Assembly (NCBI GenBank): GCA_964446865.1
Contig: CAYURD010000004.1
Coordinates: forward strand, 1-64,000
DNA: 64,000 bases
Direction of reading: 5' to 3'
Source of the DNA: Glaciecola sp964446865
Lineage (GTDB): Bacteria; Pseudomonadota; Gammaproteobacteria; Enterobacterales; Alteromonadaceae
Shown one piece after another: positions 1-8,399 of the stretch. The translations under genes were made by a program, and so were the position numbers. The number at the start of each line of letters is the position of its first letter. Positions within the stretch are counted from its first letter, which is position 1. The notes beneath the pieces are model-generated. The model had not been told where the DNA came from. It saw only the letters and a program-made list of their open reading frames with translations, and ran no database searches.

Positions 1-951
1 CTTTAAGGCAATAAAGAAGGCTTACTAACGGATGCGAAAAAAGGCAAGATCAACGCTTTCTCAGGTCGTATTTTAGAGATTGAAGGGCTAGAAGATTTAA
101 CGATTGAACAGGCGTTTGAATTATCTGATGCATCGGCAGAGCGTTCAGCTGCTGGGTGTACTATCAAGTTGTCTGAAGCGTCAATTGCTGAGTACCTTAC
201 TTCGAATATCACCATGCTACGCTGGATGATTAACGAAGGCTATGGTGACCCTCGTACACTAGAGCGTCGTGCTCGCAAGATGGAAGAGTGGTTAGCGAAC
301 CCAAGCCTAATGGAAGCCGATGCTGACGCAGAATATGCTGAAGTGATTGAAATTGATTTGGCCGATATTGATGAGCCAATATTATGTTGCCCTAACGACC
401 CTGACGATGCTAAAACCTTGTCAGACGTAGCAGGAGATAACATTGATGAAGTATTCATTGGTTCGTGTATGACAAACATTGGTCACTTCAGAGCGGCCGG
501 TAAGCTCCTTGAACAATATGGCGGCACATTACCCACGCGTTTGTGGATTTCACCACCGACTAAGATGGATAAAGCGCAGTTAATGGAAGAGGGCTATTAC
601 AACATTTATGGCCGTGCTGGCGTGCGTACCGAAATGCCAGGCTGCTCATTGTGTATGGGTAACCAAGCAAGAGTATTGGCTGGTGCAACGGTATTGTCGA
701 CTTCAACTCGTAACTTCCCTAACCGTTTAGGTGATGGCGCTGATGTTTATTTGTGTTCTGCTGAAATTGCTGCTGTGGGTGCGATTTTAGGAAAGATACC
801 TTCAAAAGAAGAATATATGGAATATGCAGATAAAATCGACTCTATGAGCGGTGAAGTATTTAGATACTTAAACTTTGACCGTATGGAAGCGTTTTCAAAG
901 GCAGAAGAAGAAGCGAAAGCTAAGATTATTCCTACTTTAAATCTAGCGTAG
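1..951 (+). CDS. acnB: Aconitate hydratase B, C-terminal part (partial at window edge)
   Basis: This is the C-terminal third of the bifunctional TCA-cycle aconitase/2-methylisocitrate dehydratase. The protein reads in frame from about base 7 with FSGRILEIEG, the AERSAAGCTIK stretch, then FIGSCMTNIGH and PGCSLCMGNQ. The last two carry the three cysteines expected to hold the [4Fe-4S] cluster. STSTRNFPNR, typical of the aconitase active-site region, follows. Translation ends at the TAG at 949-951, and a hairpin terminator lies about 70 bp downstream. A TAA at bases 4-6 is in the same frame. The preceding frame (bases 2-18) reads FKAIK and would join EGLL if one base were restored near base 17-20, so the reading frame is broken at the very edge. 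The function is not in doubt; whether the break is real is. Confidence 0.93.
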
Positions 952-1017
952 CCTCTTGTTGAATGATTAAGGCCTGCCAATAAGCCTTATGGTAGAGTTT
1001 GGCAGTAAAACGTAAAT

Positions 1018-1049
1018 AAAACCGAGCGGTTGATGACTTGCTCGGTTTT
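1018..1049 (+). terminator. Rho-independent terminator after acnB
   Basis: The arms AAAACCGAGC (1018-1027) and GCTCGGTTTT (1040-1049) pair perfectly around a 12-nt loop, and the T run continues to 1052. It lies about 70 bp after the acnB stop and before the DUF192 gene, so it separates the two transcripts. Confidence 0.85.
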
Positions 1050-1108
1050 TTTATGTTTAACAATGTTTTTAAATCTTGTACTGTGTTGAAAATTCAAAAG
1101 GATGAATA

Positions 1109-1756
1109 ATGATGATCACGTTTACATCTCGCTTTAGAAAAATCACTTTGGTAACTTTGTCTGGCCTGTTGTTTGTCAGTGTTCAAGCATGCGCTTTGCA
1201 AAACTCTGTAAACCAAGCTGACGCTAAAGCTCCGGTAACAGACACTGGGCTTATACAAAATAGGGTACAAACTAAGGCTCAAACTAAGGCGCTAACTAAG
1301 GAGAAAGCGCAACAAACAGTCGCCAGCGATGAACTGGCATTTGATGCAATGAGCGATGAAGAAGCGGATGCATGGCTCGCCGCCCAAGACGAAAATGATG
1401 GTAAAATAGCCCTTAACTTCCAAAACGATACTGCGATCCGTGTTGAATATGCTGATACGCCCCAAGAGCGCCAATTAGGCCTAATGTACAGACGTTCATT
1501 ATGTGATGATTGTGGCATGTTGTTTAAGTTTGATTCAAACAGAGTGGGCAGTATTTGGATGAAAAATACCTTTATTCCACTCGATTTAGCCTACATTAGT
1601 GCAGACGGCACCATTGTTGATATCTTTCAACTGGCGCCTCATGACCTTACGCCCGTCAGGTCAACCTCAAAGGTATTGTATGCACTAGAGATGAACAAAG
1701 GTTGGTTTGCAAAAAAAGACATCAGAGCTGGCGAAAAAGTCACTAACTTACCGTAA
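1109..1756 (+). CDS. DUF192 family exported protein
   Basis: A 215-aa protein with an N-terminal signal region (basic start, then hydrophobic LVTLSGLLFVSVQAC; the cysteine near residue 28 could be a lipobox). A low-complexity K/T/Q/A linker follows, then a DUF192 domain from about residue 110: ERQLGLMYRRSL, GMLFKFDSN, SIWMKNTFIPLDLAYI and the closing ALEMNKGWFAK. The family is widespread and has no firmly assigned function. Unusually, the loop before GMLF contains C-D-D-C (residues 132-135). Two ATG codons stand in tandem at 1109 and 1112; GGATG at 1101-1105 is a weak ribosome site. It is followed after 58 bp by lysC, too short a gap for a lysine riboswitch. Confidence 0.8.
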   Translation: MMITFTSRFRKITLVTLSGLLFVSVQACALQNSVNQADAKAPVTDTGLIQNRVQTKAQTKALTKEKAQQTVASDELAFDAMSDEEADAWLAAQDENDGKIALNFQNDTAIRVEYADTPQERQLGLMYRRSLCDDCGMLFKFDSNRVGSIWMKNTFIPLDLAYISADGTIVDIFQLAPHDLTPVRSTSKVLYALEMNKGWFAKKDIRAGEKVTNLP

Positions 1757-1814
1757 ATTTCAATTATCAGGACAACTTCTTGCATTGATTTGATGCATCT
1801 GTAAAGGAGAAAGT

Positions 1815-3164
1815 ATGCCAAGTGAATTAACCGTCGCTAAATTTGGCGGCACTAGTGTGGCCAATTATGACACTATAAACAACTGCGCTAAAATCGTTAT
1901 TGACAACCCTAACACAAAAGTCATGGTTGTCAGCGCTGCCGCTGGTGTGACTAATCATCTAGTCTTACTGGCCAATACAGCACTAACGTCTGAGCAAATC
2001 ACCGATGTAGTCGAAAATATTCGCAAAATCCAGTTTGCAATACTCAACAAACTAAAAAAGCCTAGCGAAGTAGAAGACAAGCTTTTTGTCTTGTTAGATG
2101 AGCTTAATAGCTATGCCCGACACGAAGAAATCATCTATCGGGATGATCTAAAAGATGCGTTAATGTCGATGGGTGAGCGCATGTCATCTTTGCTATGTGC
2201 AGCGATATTGAGAGAGCGTGGAGCTAAAGCGCTTAATTTTGATGTTAGAAAAGTCTTACGTACCGATAGCCGTTTTACTGAGGCAACGCCTGATTTACAT
2301 CATATAAAGCAGCTAAGCGAGCGTTTGTTAAAACCGGAGCTTGACGAGCATATTGTTGTTACCCAAGGTTTTGTTGGTGCAGATGAGCAAGGTAAAACGA
2401 CCACTTTAGGTAGAGGCGGCTCTGATTTTACAGCAGCCTTACTTGCCGAAGCGCTTGAAGCAAAAAGCTGTGAAATCTGGACGGATGTTAATGGTGTTTA
2501 TACAACTGATCCGCGCATTACCAGTGCGGCACGACCGCTGCCAGAGCTTAGCTTTGAAGAAGCGGCTGAAATGGCGACCTTTGGCGCTAAAGTACTACAC
2601 CCCGCCACAATGGAGCCCGCGCTTCGCCAAAACATTCAAGTGTTTGTTGGCTCAAGCAAAGCGCCAGAGCAGGGCGGCACATGGATTAAACGAGATTGTG
2701 AAACTGAACCTGCTTTTAGGGCCATTACACGTCGCCGGAACCAGGTCATCGTAACGGTTAAAACGCCTAAAATGATGTACGCACAAGGTTTTCTAGAGCG
2801 TGTATTTCATATTATTGCTAAGCACGACCTTAGTGTCGATTTAGTGACGACCTCTGAAATAGCGGTGTCGTTTACCCTTGATAACCCACCAAATTCAATG
2901 TCAGAAAAAATGAATCGAGAGACTCTAGTTGAGCTGAGTAATATTTGTGAAGTGAGCGTTGAGCGAGATTTAGATGTGGTGACTGTTGTAGGTAATAACA
3001 TGCACAGTGCAGCAGGGGTTTCATCAAAACTCTTTTCTACTATTGGTGAGTTTAATTTACGCATGATTTGTTTTGGGGCAAATGTTCATAACTTGTCGTT
3101 TGTTGTGGCCCAAGATGATAGTGAAGCCATTGTCACGACGTTACATTCAGCTTTGTTTGAATAG
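1815..3164 (+). CDS. lysC: Aspartokinase III, lysine-sensitive type
   Basis: A monofunctional aspartate kinase of 449 aa, the usual length for the LysC type; it makes aspartyl phosphate at the head of the lysine, threonine and methionine pathways. The kinase domain (about residues 6-280) shows KFGGTSVANYDTI, the phosphate-binding LGRGGSDFTAALLAEAL and EIWTDVNGVYTTDPR, followed by GAKVLHPATMEPA. Two ACT regulatory domains fill the C-terminus (about 295-449). There is no homoserine dehydrogenase domain, so it is not ThrA or MetL. GGAGA at 1807-1811 precedes the ATG. A strong bidirectional hairpin follows at 3181-3219. Feedback inhibition by lysine is inferred from the family, not visible directly. 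Confidence 0.94.
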   Translation: MPSELTVAKFGGTSVANYDTINNCAKIVIDNPNTKVMVVSAAAGVTNHLVLLANTALTSEQITDVVENIRKIQFAILNKLKKPSEVEDKLFVLLDELNSYARHEEIIYRDDLKDALMSMGERMSSLLCAAILRERGAKALNFDVRKVLRTDSRFTEATPDLHHIKQLSERLLKPELDEHIVVTQGFVGADEQGKTTTLGRGGSDFTAALLAEALEAKSCEIWTDVNGVYTTDPRITSAARPLPELSFEEAAEMATFGAKVLHPATMEPALRQNIQVFVGSSKAPEQGGTWIKRDCETEPAFRAITRRRNQVIVTVKTPKMMYAQGFLERVFHIIAKHDLSVDLVTTSEIAVSFTLDNPPNSMSEKMNRETLVELSNICEVSVERDLDVVTVVGNNMHSAAGVSSKLFSTIGEFNLRMICFGANVHNLSFVVAQDDSEAIVTTLHSALFE

Positions 3165-3180
3165 TTGATGTAAATAACGA

Positions 3181-3219
3181 AAAAACCGTCTTAGCTCATC
3201 AAGAGTTAAGACGGTTTTT
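3181..3219. terminator. Bidirectional terminator between lysC and the chemoreceptor gene
   Basis: A 17-bp stem (3181-3197 with 3203-3219, one G-T pair) encloses the loop ATCAA. The A run on one side and T run on the other let it work for lysC and for the convergent minus-strand gene. Confidence 0.88.
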
Positions 3220-3257
3220 TTGTGTGTTTCTAGACGTTTAATCGCTTCTTAAAGCGA

Positions 3258-5282
3258 TTAGACTTTGAACATACCAATAGATTCTTGCAGTTCTTCGGCT
3301 AACTTGGCGACCTCAGCACTAGAATCAGACGTTTGTTTAGCACCTGCAGTTGTTTGTTCTGCAATGCCAACGATGTTTTCAAGGCGTTCACTAATTTCAG
3401 ATGACACAGTATGCTGTTCTCGCGCTGCTTGTTCTATGCGCGTGCTAACTTCGTAGGCCTTGTGCACAGCATCAGTGATGAGGTTAAGTGCTTCACCTGC
3501 TTTTTCAGTTTGCTCTACACATACGACGGTCTGCTCTTTTCCTTGATTCATCACCGCAACTGCTTTTTCGGCGCCTGCTTGCAGGACTTCAATCATCGAG
3601 TTAATTTCTTGGGTAGACTGCTGAGTTCTGCTTGCTAGTGTTCTAACTTCGTCTGCAACAACTGCAAACCCTCGCCCTTGTTCTCCGGCTCTGGCTGCTT
3701 CTATTGCTGCATTTAACGCAAGTAGATTGGTTTGGTCAGCAACGCCTCTAATGACATCTAGAATGCCGCCAATGCTTGCGCTATCTTGATGTAATTTATT
3801 AATGACCTCTGCCGCTTGCTCAACGTCATTGGCAAGTACCTGTATCGTTGATTTATTCTTGCTCGATATTTCTTTCACTTTTTCAGCTTCAACATCGGCA
3901 TGTTTGATTTCTTTTAAGGTGTCGTCAGCATTTGCTGACACCAGCTCAGATGTGGTGTGCATTTCGGTGGTTGCGGCGGCGATTTGTGATATTTGCTGCT
4001 TTTGATCTTCAATCGACATGGTGGTTTGCTGCGTGATTGTTGACGTCTCGCCACTTGCGGCTGCCAACTGGTCTGCGCGTTGATTAATGGTGTTGATAAG
4101 TTGTTTTAAATTGTCGATTAACTGATTGCAATTCGTAGCCAACACACCAAACTCGTCTTTAGATGAGTCGTCGAGCTTTTGCGTTAAATCGCCAGAAGAC
4201 GCGACTTTTAATAAATTATTGACTCTTCCAAGCGGAATGATAATCGCTCGTACTGTCACAAAGCCAATACCTGCCGCGACTAATAACGAGCCAATAATCA
4301 TGACTACGACCAGTAAGGTGCTGCTCGATATTTGCTTATTTACGCTTTGCTTGATCATGCTGGCTTTGTTGTCGGCTTGATTATTAAGTTCTGTTAATGC
4401 GCCTACAGATTCAGCGAGCAACTTATCAGATTCATCAAGCAAGGATTGCGCTTGTTCAATGGCTTTGAGTTGTTCTACTTTGGACGCTAACAGACCGTTA
4501 CTACCCGTTAAAAGTCCTTCAATTTCTGATACTAAGCTTGCTACTTCGTCTATTGAACCTGACGTGTCTTCACCACTTGCAGTGACAACTATGTCGTTTA
4601 ATCGAGACTGGTTTTGTGCGAGGATAACATCGACTTCTTTTTGACGCAGATCTGCTCTTGATAAGGTTTGCGTTTTTGTATATTCGGTTGACACAGATAA
4701 CAGACTCAATAAGCCCGTTTCCATTGTGCCGGTGAGTTCTGACGTTGCTTGCAATGCTGGAGAATCTTCAATTTCGTCTAGGTCTGCAAAATCGAGTAAA
4801 TATGACGAGGCATCATCTGTTTTTTCTTCTAAACTTTCAACTATCGAACTTATCCCAGTCCCAGTATTGATTGACTTTAAGTGGGAATCAAACATAGCTG
4901 TGGTCGTACTATCAAAGTTACCAAACATGCTTTCGATTTGGCCGACCTTATTGACTAAATCATTATCGTTTGCCACAACGGTTTTAAGCTTCGCTAGCGT
5001 AGCGTCAAACTCGCCTTTAGCAGATTGATAACCGCTAAGTTTTTGTTGAACTTCGGCCTCTTCTTGGCTAACGAATCCTTCAAATGCCAACCTTCCCATG
5101 TTTAGAAAAGATGCTTTTAGGTCGCTTGCGCCAGCAACGGTTGGCAATGCTAAGGTACTAAGCTCGTCTGAAGCATCACCGATATTACTTACGTTTCGAA
5201 TTGACGAAATGCCCAGCACTACCAGCAAAAGACTAATAAGTACAAATCCACCTATCACTCTCATGGCTACCGTTATTTTCAT
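3258..5282 (-). CDS. Methyl-accepting chemotaxis protein
   Basis: A 674-aa transmembrane chemoreceptor. It has a first membrane segment at about residues 8-27, a periplasmic ligand region of about 290 residues, a second membrane segment near 317-340 (VVVMIIGSLLVAAGIGF), a HAMP domain, and a cytoplasmic signalling coiled coil. The hairpin tip, DQTNLLALNAAIEAARAGEQ and VVADEVRTLA (about 510-550), is the CheA/CheW contact site. The ligand domain is longer than the short four-helix type and rich in D, S and T; I cannot name its ligand. No che genes are near, so it is an orphan receptor feeding a chemotaxis array encoded elsewhere. No C-terminal CheR-tethering pentapeptide is visible (it ends SIGMFKV). 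Confidence 0.93.
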   Translation of the reverse strand: MKITVAMRVIGGFVLISLLLVVLGISSIRNVSNIGDASDELSTLALPTVAGASDLKASFLNMGRLAFEGFVSQEEAEVQQKLSGYQSAKGEFDATLAKLKTVVANDNDLVNKVGQIESMFGNFDSTTTAMFDSHLKSINTGTGISSIVESLEEKTDDASSYLLDFADLDEIEDSPALQATSELTGTMETGLLSLLSVSTEYTKTQTLSRADLRQKEVDVILAQNQSRLNDIVVTASGEDTSGSIDEVASLVSEIEGLLTGSNGLLASKVEQLKAIEQAQSLLDESDKLLAESVGALTELNNQADNKASMIKQSVNKQISSSTLLVVVMIIGSLLVAAGIGFVTVRAIIIPLGRVNNLLKVASSGDLTQKLDDSSKDEFGVLATNCNQLIDNLKQLINTINQRADQLAAASGETSTITQQTTMSIEDQKQQISQIAAATTEMHTTSELVSANADDTLKEIKHADVEAEKVKEISSKNKSTIQVLANDVEQAAEVINKLHQDSASIGGILDVIRGVADQTNLLALNAAIEAARAGEQGRGFAVVADEVRTLASRTQQSTQEINSMIEVLQAGAEKAVAVMNQGKEQTVVCVEQTEKAGEALNLITDAVHKAYEVSTRIEQAAREQHTVSSEISERLENIVGIAEQTTAGAKQTSDSSAEVAKLAEELQESIGMFKV

Positions 5283-5356
5283 AATACTTCCTACAAGAAT
5301 TGTTTTAATTGCTCAAACCTATAACGGGTTATCGTCAAAAAAATACAAAACTTTAC

Positions 5357-6175
5357 CTATGAATAACGATAAGTCTTCTTATTTTCGATGCAATACATAC
5401 TCAAATCATTTCCCCAAACATATCCGGTATCTAGCGCAATAATATTGGCACTTTGTAAAGAAGCCTTTGGGGTATCGCCAAGCAACGATGCCCAATGTCC
5501 AAAAAGTAGGGTTTGTTCAGTTTTGAGCTTTTCATTCTTTACCGCAAACCACGGGATGACATTATCGGGTGCGTTATCAGGATGACACTTACTATTGAAA
5601 TTCAGACTACCGTCTTGATGTAAATAACGCATGCGTGTGAAAGCATTAACGATAAATCGAGCGCGAGGATATTTTTCTAGGTCGTTGTCCCACTTATCAG
5701 GGTAGTTTCCGTACATATTTTTTAAAAACTCGGTACTTTTTTTACCTTGTAAATGCGCCTGTACTTCGCCTGACAATTTAAGGGCTTTTTTAATTGACCA
5801 CTTTGGATATAAACCCGCATGGGTGATTAGTACATTGTCGCTTGCTTGGATAGCAAGGGCTTTGGTCTGTAAAAAATCAATATAACGATTGAAGTGCTTG
5901 TTGTTTACCAAGTCATTGAGCTTGTCTTGAGATTTAATTTTACTAACACCATGCGCTGCGGCAATAAGGTGTAGGTCATGATTACCTAATACTGTCTCAA
6001 AATGCGGGCCTAAATCATATAGGTATTCTAAGGTGGATAAGCTATCGGGACCGCGAGCGACTAAATCGCCTACTGCCCAAAGTTTGTCTTTTGATGGCCT
6101 AAAATCAGCTTTTTTTAGAAGTTTCCTTAAGCCCTTATAACAGCCTTGAATGTCGCCAACGACATAGTTTTTCAT
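5357..6175 (-). CDS. apaH: Symmetrical bis(5'-nucleosyl)-tetraphosphatase
   Basis: ApaH splits diadenosine tetraphosphate into two ADP. The 272-aa length is normal. Metallophosphatase motifs run in order: VVGDIQGCYKGL at the N-terminus, WAVGDLVARGPDSL, VLGNHDLHLIA, THAGLYP and LLFGHWASLLG. It is the last gene of the lptD-surA-pdxA-rsmA-apaG-apaH cluster, in the same order as in E. coli, and starts 3 bp after the apaG stop, so it is probably translated from the same message. No clear terminator separates it from the chemoreceptor gene downstream. Confidence 0.96.
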   Translation of the reverse strand: MKNYVVGDIQGCYKGLRKLLKKADFRPSKDKLWAVGDLVARGPDSLSTLEYLYDLGPHFETVLGNHDLHLIAAAHGVSKIKSQDKLNDLVNNKHFNRYIDFLQTKALAIQASDNVLITHAGLYPKWSIKKALKLSGEVQAHLQGKKSTEFLKNMYGNYPDKWDNDLEKYPRARFIVNAFTRMRYLHQDGSLNFNSKCHPDNAPDNVIPWFAVKNEKLKTEQTLLFGHWASLLGDTPKASLQSANIIALDTGYVWGNDLSMYCIENKKTYRYS

Positions 6176-6178
6176 ACA

Positions 6179-6565
6179 CTAATGAACACTATTAGGCACG
6201 TTGAGACTAAACACTGGAATGGGCGCTTTAAAATGGGACTGTTGATGATCTTCAAAGTAATAAAAACCTTCCATTGTCCCCACTTGGGTCTTTAACATGG
6301 ACGCGCTGGTGTATGAATATGTTTCAGATGGTGCAATGGTCGGTGTTTCGCCTACAACGCCATCGCCTTTCACTTCGACCTTTTCGCCATTACCATTAGT
6401 AATTAACCAATAGCGACTCAATAGCTTTATTGCGTGTTCGCCATTATTAGTAATATTGACCGTGTAACTAAATACACAAACGTCACCGTGTTGGCCTTTT
6501 TGCTGCTTGCCCAAATACTTAGTGCTAACGTCGATGTTAACTGCTTGGTGCCTGTTTTGATTCAT
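6179..6565 (-). CDS. apaG: ApaG (DUF525) protein
   Basis: A 128-aa single-domain protein of the ApaG/DUF525 family, an immunoglobulin-like beta fold; E. coli ApaG is similar in length. Typical segments are VFSYTVNITNNGE, RYWLITNGNGE, VVGETPTIAPSE and MEGFYYFED near the end. I place the start at the ATG at 6565 (MNQNRHQ) because the extra upstream residues in the open frame do not look like the family; this start lies inside the 3' end of rsmA, overlapping by 29 bp and suggesting translational coupling. The biochemical role is not well settled in the family; it travels with apaH. Confidence 0.92.
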   Translation of the reverse strand: MNQNRHQAVNIDVSTKYLGKQQKGQHGDVCVFSYTVNITNNGEHAIKLLSRYWLITNGNGEKVEVKGDGVVGETPTIAPSETYSYTSASMLKTQVGTMEGFYYFEDHQQSHFKAPIPVFSLNVPNSVH

Positions 6566-7367
6566 GTAAAGACTTCTCATGCACTGCATTTGAAAGCCGA
6601 GCAAACTCTTGAAGACTGAGTTGTTCGGCTCTTATGTCGGGGTTTATATCCAATGTAGTAATAAGTGACTCATCTAACAAGTTTTTTAAGCTATTTCTGA
6701 TGGTTTTTCTGCGCTGATTAAACGCCGCAGTAACCACTTGTTGTAATGCATCAACCGATGTTACATCAACAATAGGCGTTTGATGTGGAATAAGTCGCAC
6801 CACTGACGAGTCGACCTTGGGCGCGGGTTTAAACGCACTTGGTGGCACCATTACAACGGGTTGGGCGCTGCAGTAATATTGCGCCATCACCGACAAACGA
6901 CCGTAAAGTTTGTCACCATGACTTGCACACAATCGTTTAACCACTTCTAGTTGCAACATAAAGTGCATGTCTTGTATTACATCGCTATACTTGAATAGAT
7001 GAAACATCAGCGGCGTCGAAATATTATAAGGCAGGTTGCCAAACACTCGCAATTTATTATCGTTTTGCGCTAATTCAGAAAAATCATACTTTAAAGCGTC
7101 TTGCTCAACAACATTCAGCTTATCTCTAATAAAAGGATGCGAGCGAAGTCGTGCGGCTAGGTCTCGGTCTAATTCAACAACCGTTAGTTTGTCGACTATT
7201 TCAGCAACAGGCTCGGTTAATGCGCCTAAGCCAGGCCCTATTTCGAGCAGGTTTTGTCCTTCCTTGGGGTTAATTGCACTGACAATTTTATCGATGACAT
7301 AATCGTCATGCAGAAAGTTTTGACCAAAACGTTTTCGGGCAACGTGGCCTAAATGTTTATTGCTCAT
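6537..7367 (-). CDS. rsmA: 16S rRNA (A1518/A1519-N6) dimethyltransferase
   Basis: RsmA (KsgA) dimethylates two adjacent adenines near the 3' end of 16S rRNA during small-subunit assembly. The 276-aa protein starts RKRFGQNFL, has the SAM-binding motif NLLEIGPGLGALTEP near residue 40, VVELDRDLAARL and the catalytic FGNLPYNISTPL, and a C-terminal helical domain with FNQRRKTIRNSL. It sits between pdxA (12 bp upstream) and apaG (overlapping). Confidence 0.96.
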   Translation of the reverse strand: MSNKHLGHVARKRFGQNFLHDDYVIDKIVSAINPKEGQNLLEIGPGLGALTEPVAEIVDKLTVVELDRDLAARLRSHPFIRDKLNVVEQDALKYDFSELAQNDNKLRVFGNLPYNISTPLMFHLFKYSDVIQDMHFMLQLEVVKRLCASHGDKLYGRLSVMAQYYCSAQPVVMVPPSAFKPAPKVDSSVVRLIPHQTPIVDVTSVDALQQVVTAAFNQRRKTIRNSLKNLLDESLITTLDINPDIRAEQLSLQEFARLSNAVHEKSLHESKQAPSS

Positions 7368-7379
7368 TTACACATTCGC

Positions 7380-8396
7380 TTATGTTTTGCGCTTGGCAAG
7401 ATTAATGGCTTCAGTCATGGCTCTGTGCATACTGCCCGTGTCTGCTAAGCCCGTTCCTGCTAGGTCTGTTGCCGTTCCGTGATCGACTGATGTTCTGATA
7501 AACGGTAAGCCTAAGGTGATATTAACCGAGTTACCAAAGCCTTTAAATTTTAGCACAGGTAAACCTTGGTCATGATACATGGCCAAAACAGCGTCGGCTT
7601 TGTCTAAATACTTTGGTTGAAATATAGTATCAGCAGGTAAGGGGCCTTCTAGATTAATACCTCGTGCTCTCAGTGCATTTAATGTGGGTGTAATCACCTG
7701 AATTTCTTCTTTACCTAAGTGCCCGTCTTCACCGGCATGTGGATTAAGGCCACAAACGTAAATAGCAGGATCGTCAATGCCAAATTTTTGTTGTAAATCG
7801 GTATGCATAATCCCAATCACTTTTTCAATGCGTTCGGGGGTTATTGCTTTACTGACATAAGCGAGGGGAATGTGAGTTGTCGCTAAACATACTCTGAGGC
7901 CATCTGTTGCTAACATCATTACTACGTCAGCCGTATTGGACTGTTGTGCAAAGTATTCGGTGTGACCACTAAACGATATACCGGCTTTGTTAATGATGCC
8001 TTTGTGCACAGGGCCTGTTACCACTGCATCAAAATCGCCTCGCATGTTTGCTTCGGCCGCCAGTCTTAAGGTGTCAACGACGTAGTGGCCGTTCTCACTG
8101 TCTAGCGTCCCTGCCACTGTCTCGCTTGTACAAGGAATATGTTCAACAATTATTTGACCGGGCTTTTGCATATACTGCATACCACTGGCGTATGGAATGA
8201 TTTCTATGTCTTTTTTCAGAAGCTCTGCACGCTTTTTTAGCATGTGGGCATCAGCAAAAACCACAACCTGTGCATCCCAAGTATGTTGGGCCAACAAAAT
8301 AATTAAATCGGGACCGATACCTGCGGGTTCACCTGGTGTGACCGCGAGTCTAATCAGTTTATTAGAGTGGGTGGCGTGAGACGTTTCAGTATTCAT
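7380..8396 (-). CDS. pdxA: 4-hydroxythreonine-4-phosphate dehydrogenase
   Basis: PdxA catalyses the NAD-dependent oxidation and decarboxylation that feeds the DXP-dependent pyridoxal phosphate pathway; its partner PdxJ is encoded at 26948-27718 in this window. The 338-aa protein shows TPGEPAGIGPDL near the start, the metal-ligand region SGHTEYFAQ, and AMYHDQGLPVLKF with the closing SVDHGTATDLAG. The ATG at 8396 is preferred to the TTG one codon upstream. Only 3 bp separate it from the surA stop, so coupling is likely. Confidence 0.95.
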   Translation of the reverse strand: MNTETSHATHSNKLIRLAVTPGEPAGIGPDLIILLAQHTWDAQVVVFADAHMLKKRAELLKKDIEIIPYASGMQYMQKPGQIIVEHIPCTSETVAGTLDSENGHYVVDTLRLAAEANMRGDFDAVVTGPVHKGIINKAGISFSGHTEYFAQQSNTADVVMMLATDGLRVCLATTHIPLAYVSKAITPERIEKVIGIMHTDLQQKFGIDDPAIYVCGLNPHAGEDGHLGKEEIQVITPTLNALRARGINLEGPLPADTIFQPKYLDKADAVLAMYHDQGLPVLKFKGFGNSVNITLGLPFIRTSVDHGTATDLAGTGLADTGSMHRAMTEAINLAKRKT

Positions 8397-8399
8397 CAA

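Noticed and set aside
1757..1814. Lysine riboswitch before lysC
   Set aside because: Only 58 bp separate lysC from the upstream gene, too short for the about 170-nt aptamer, and no such fold is visible.
2443..2754. 103-aa open frame inside lysC
   Set aside because: It is an out-of-frame shadow of the conserved lysC coding region.
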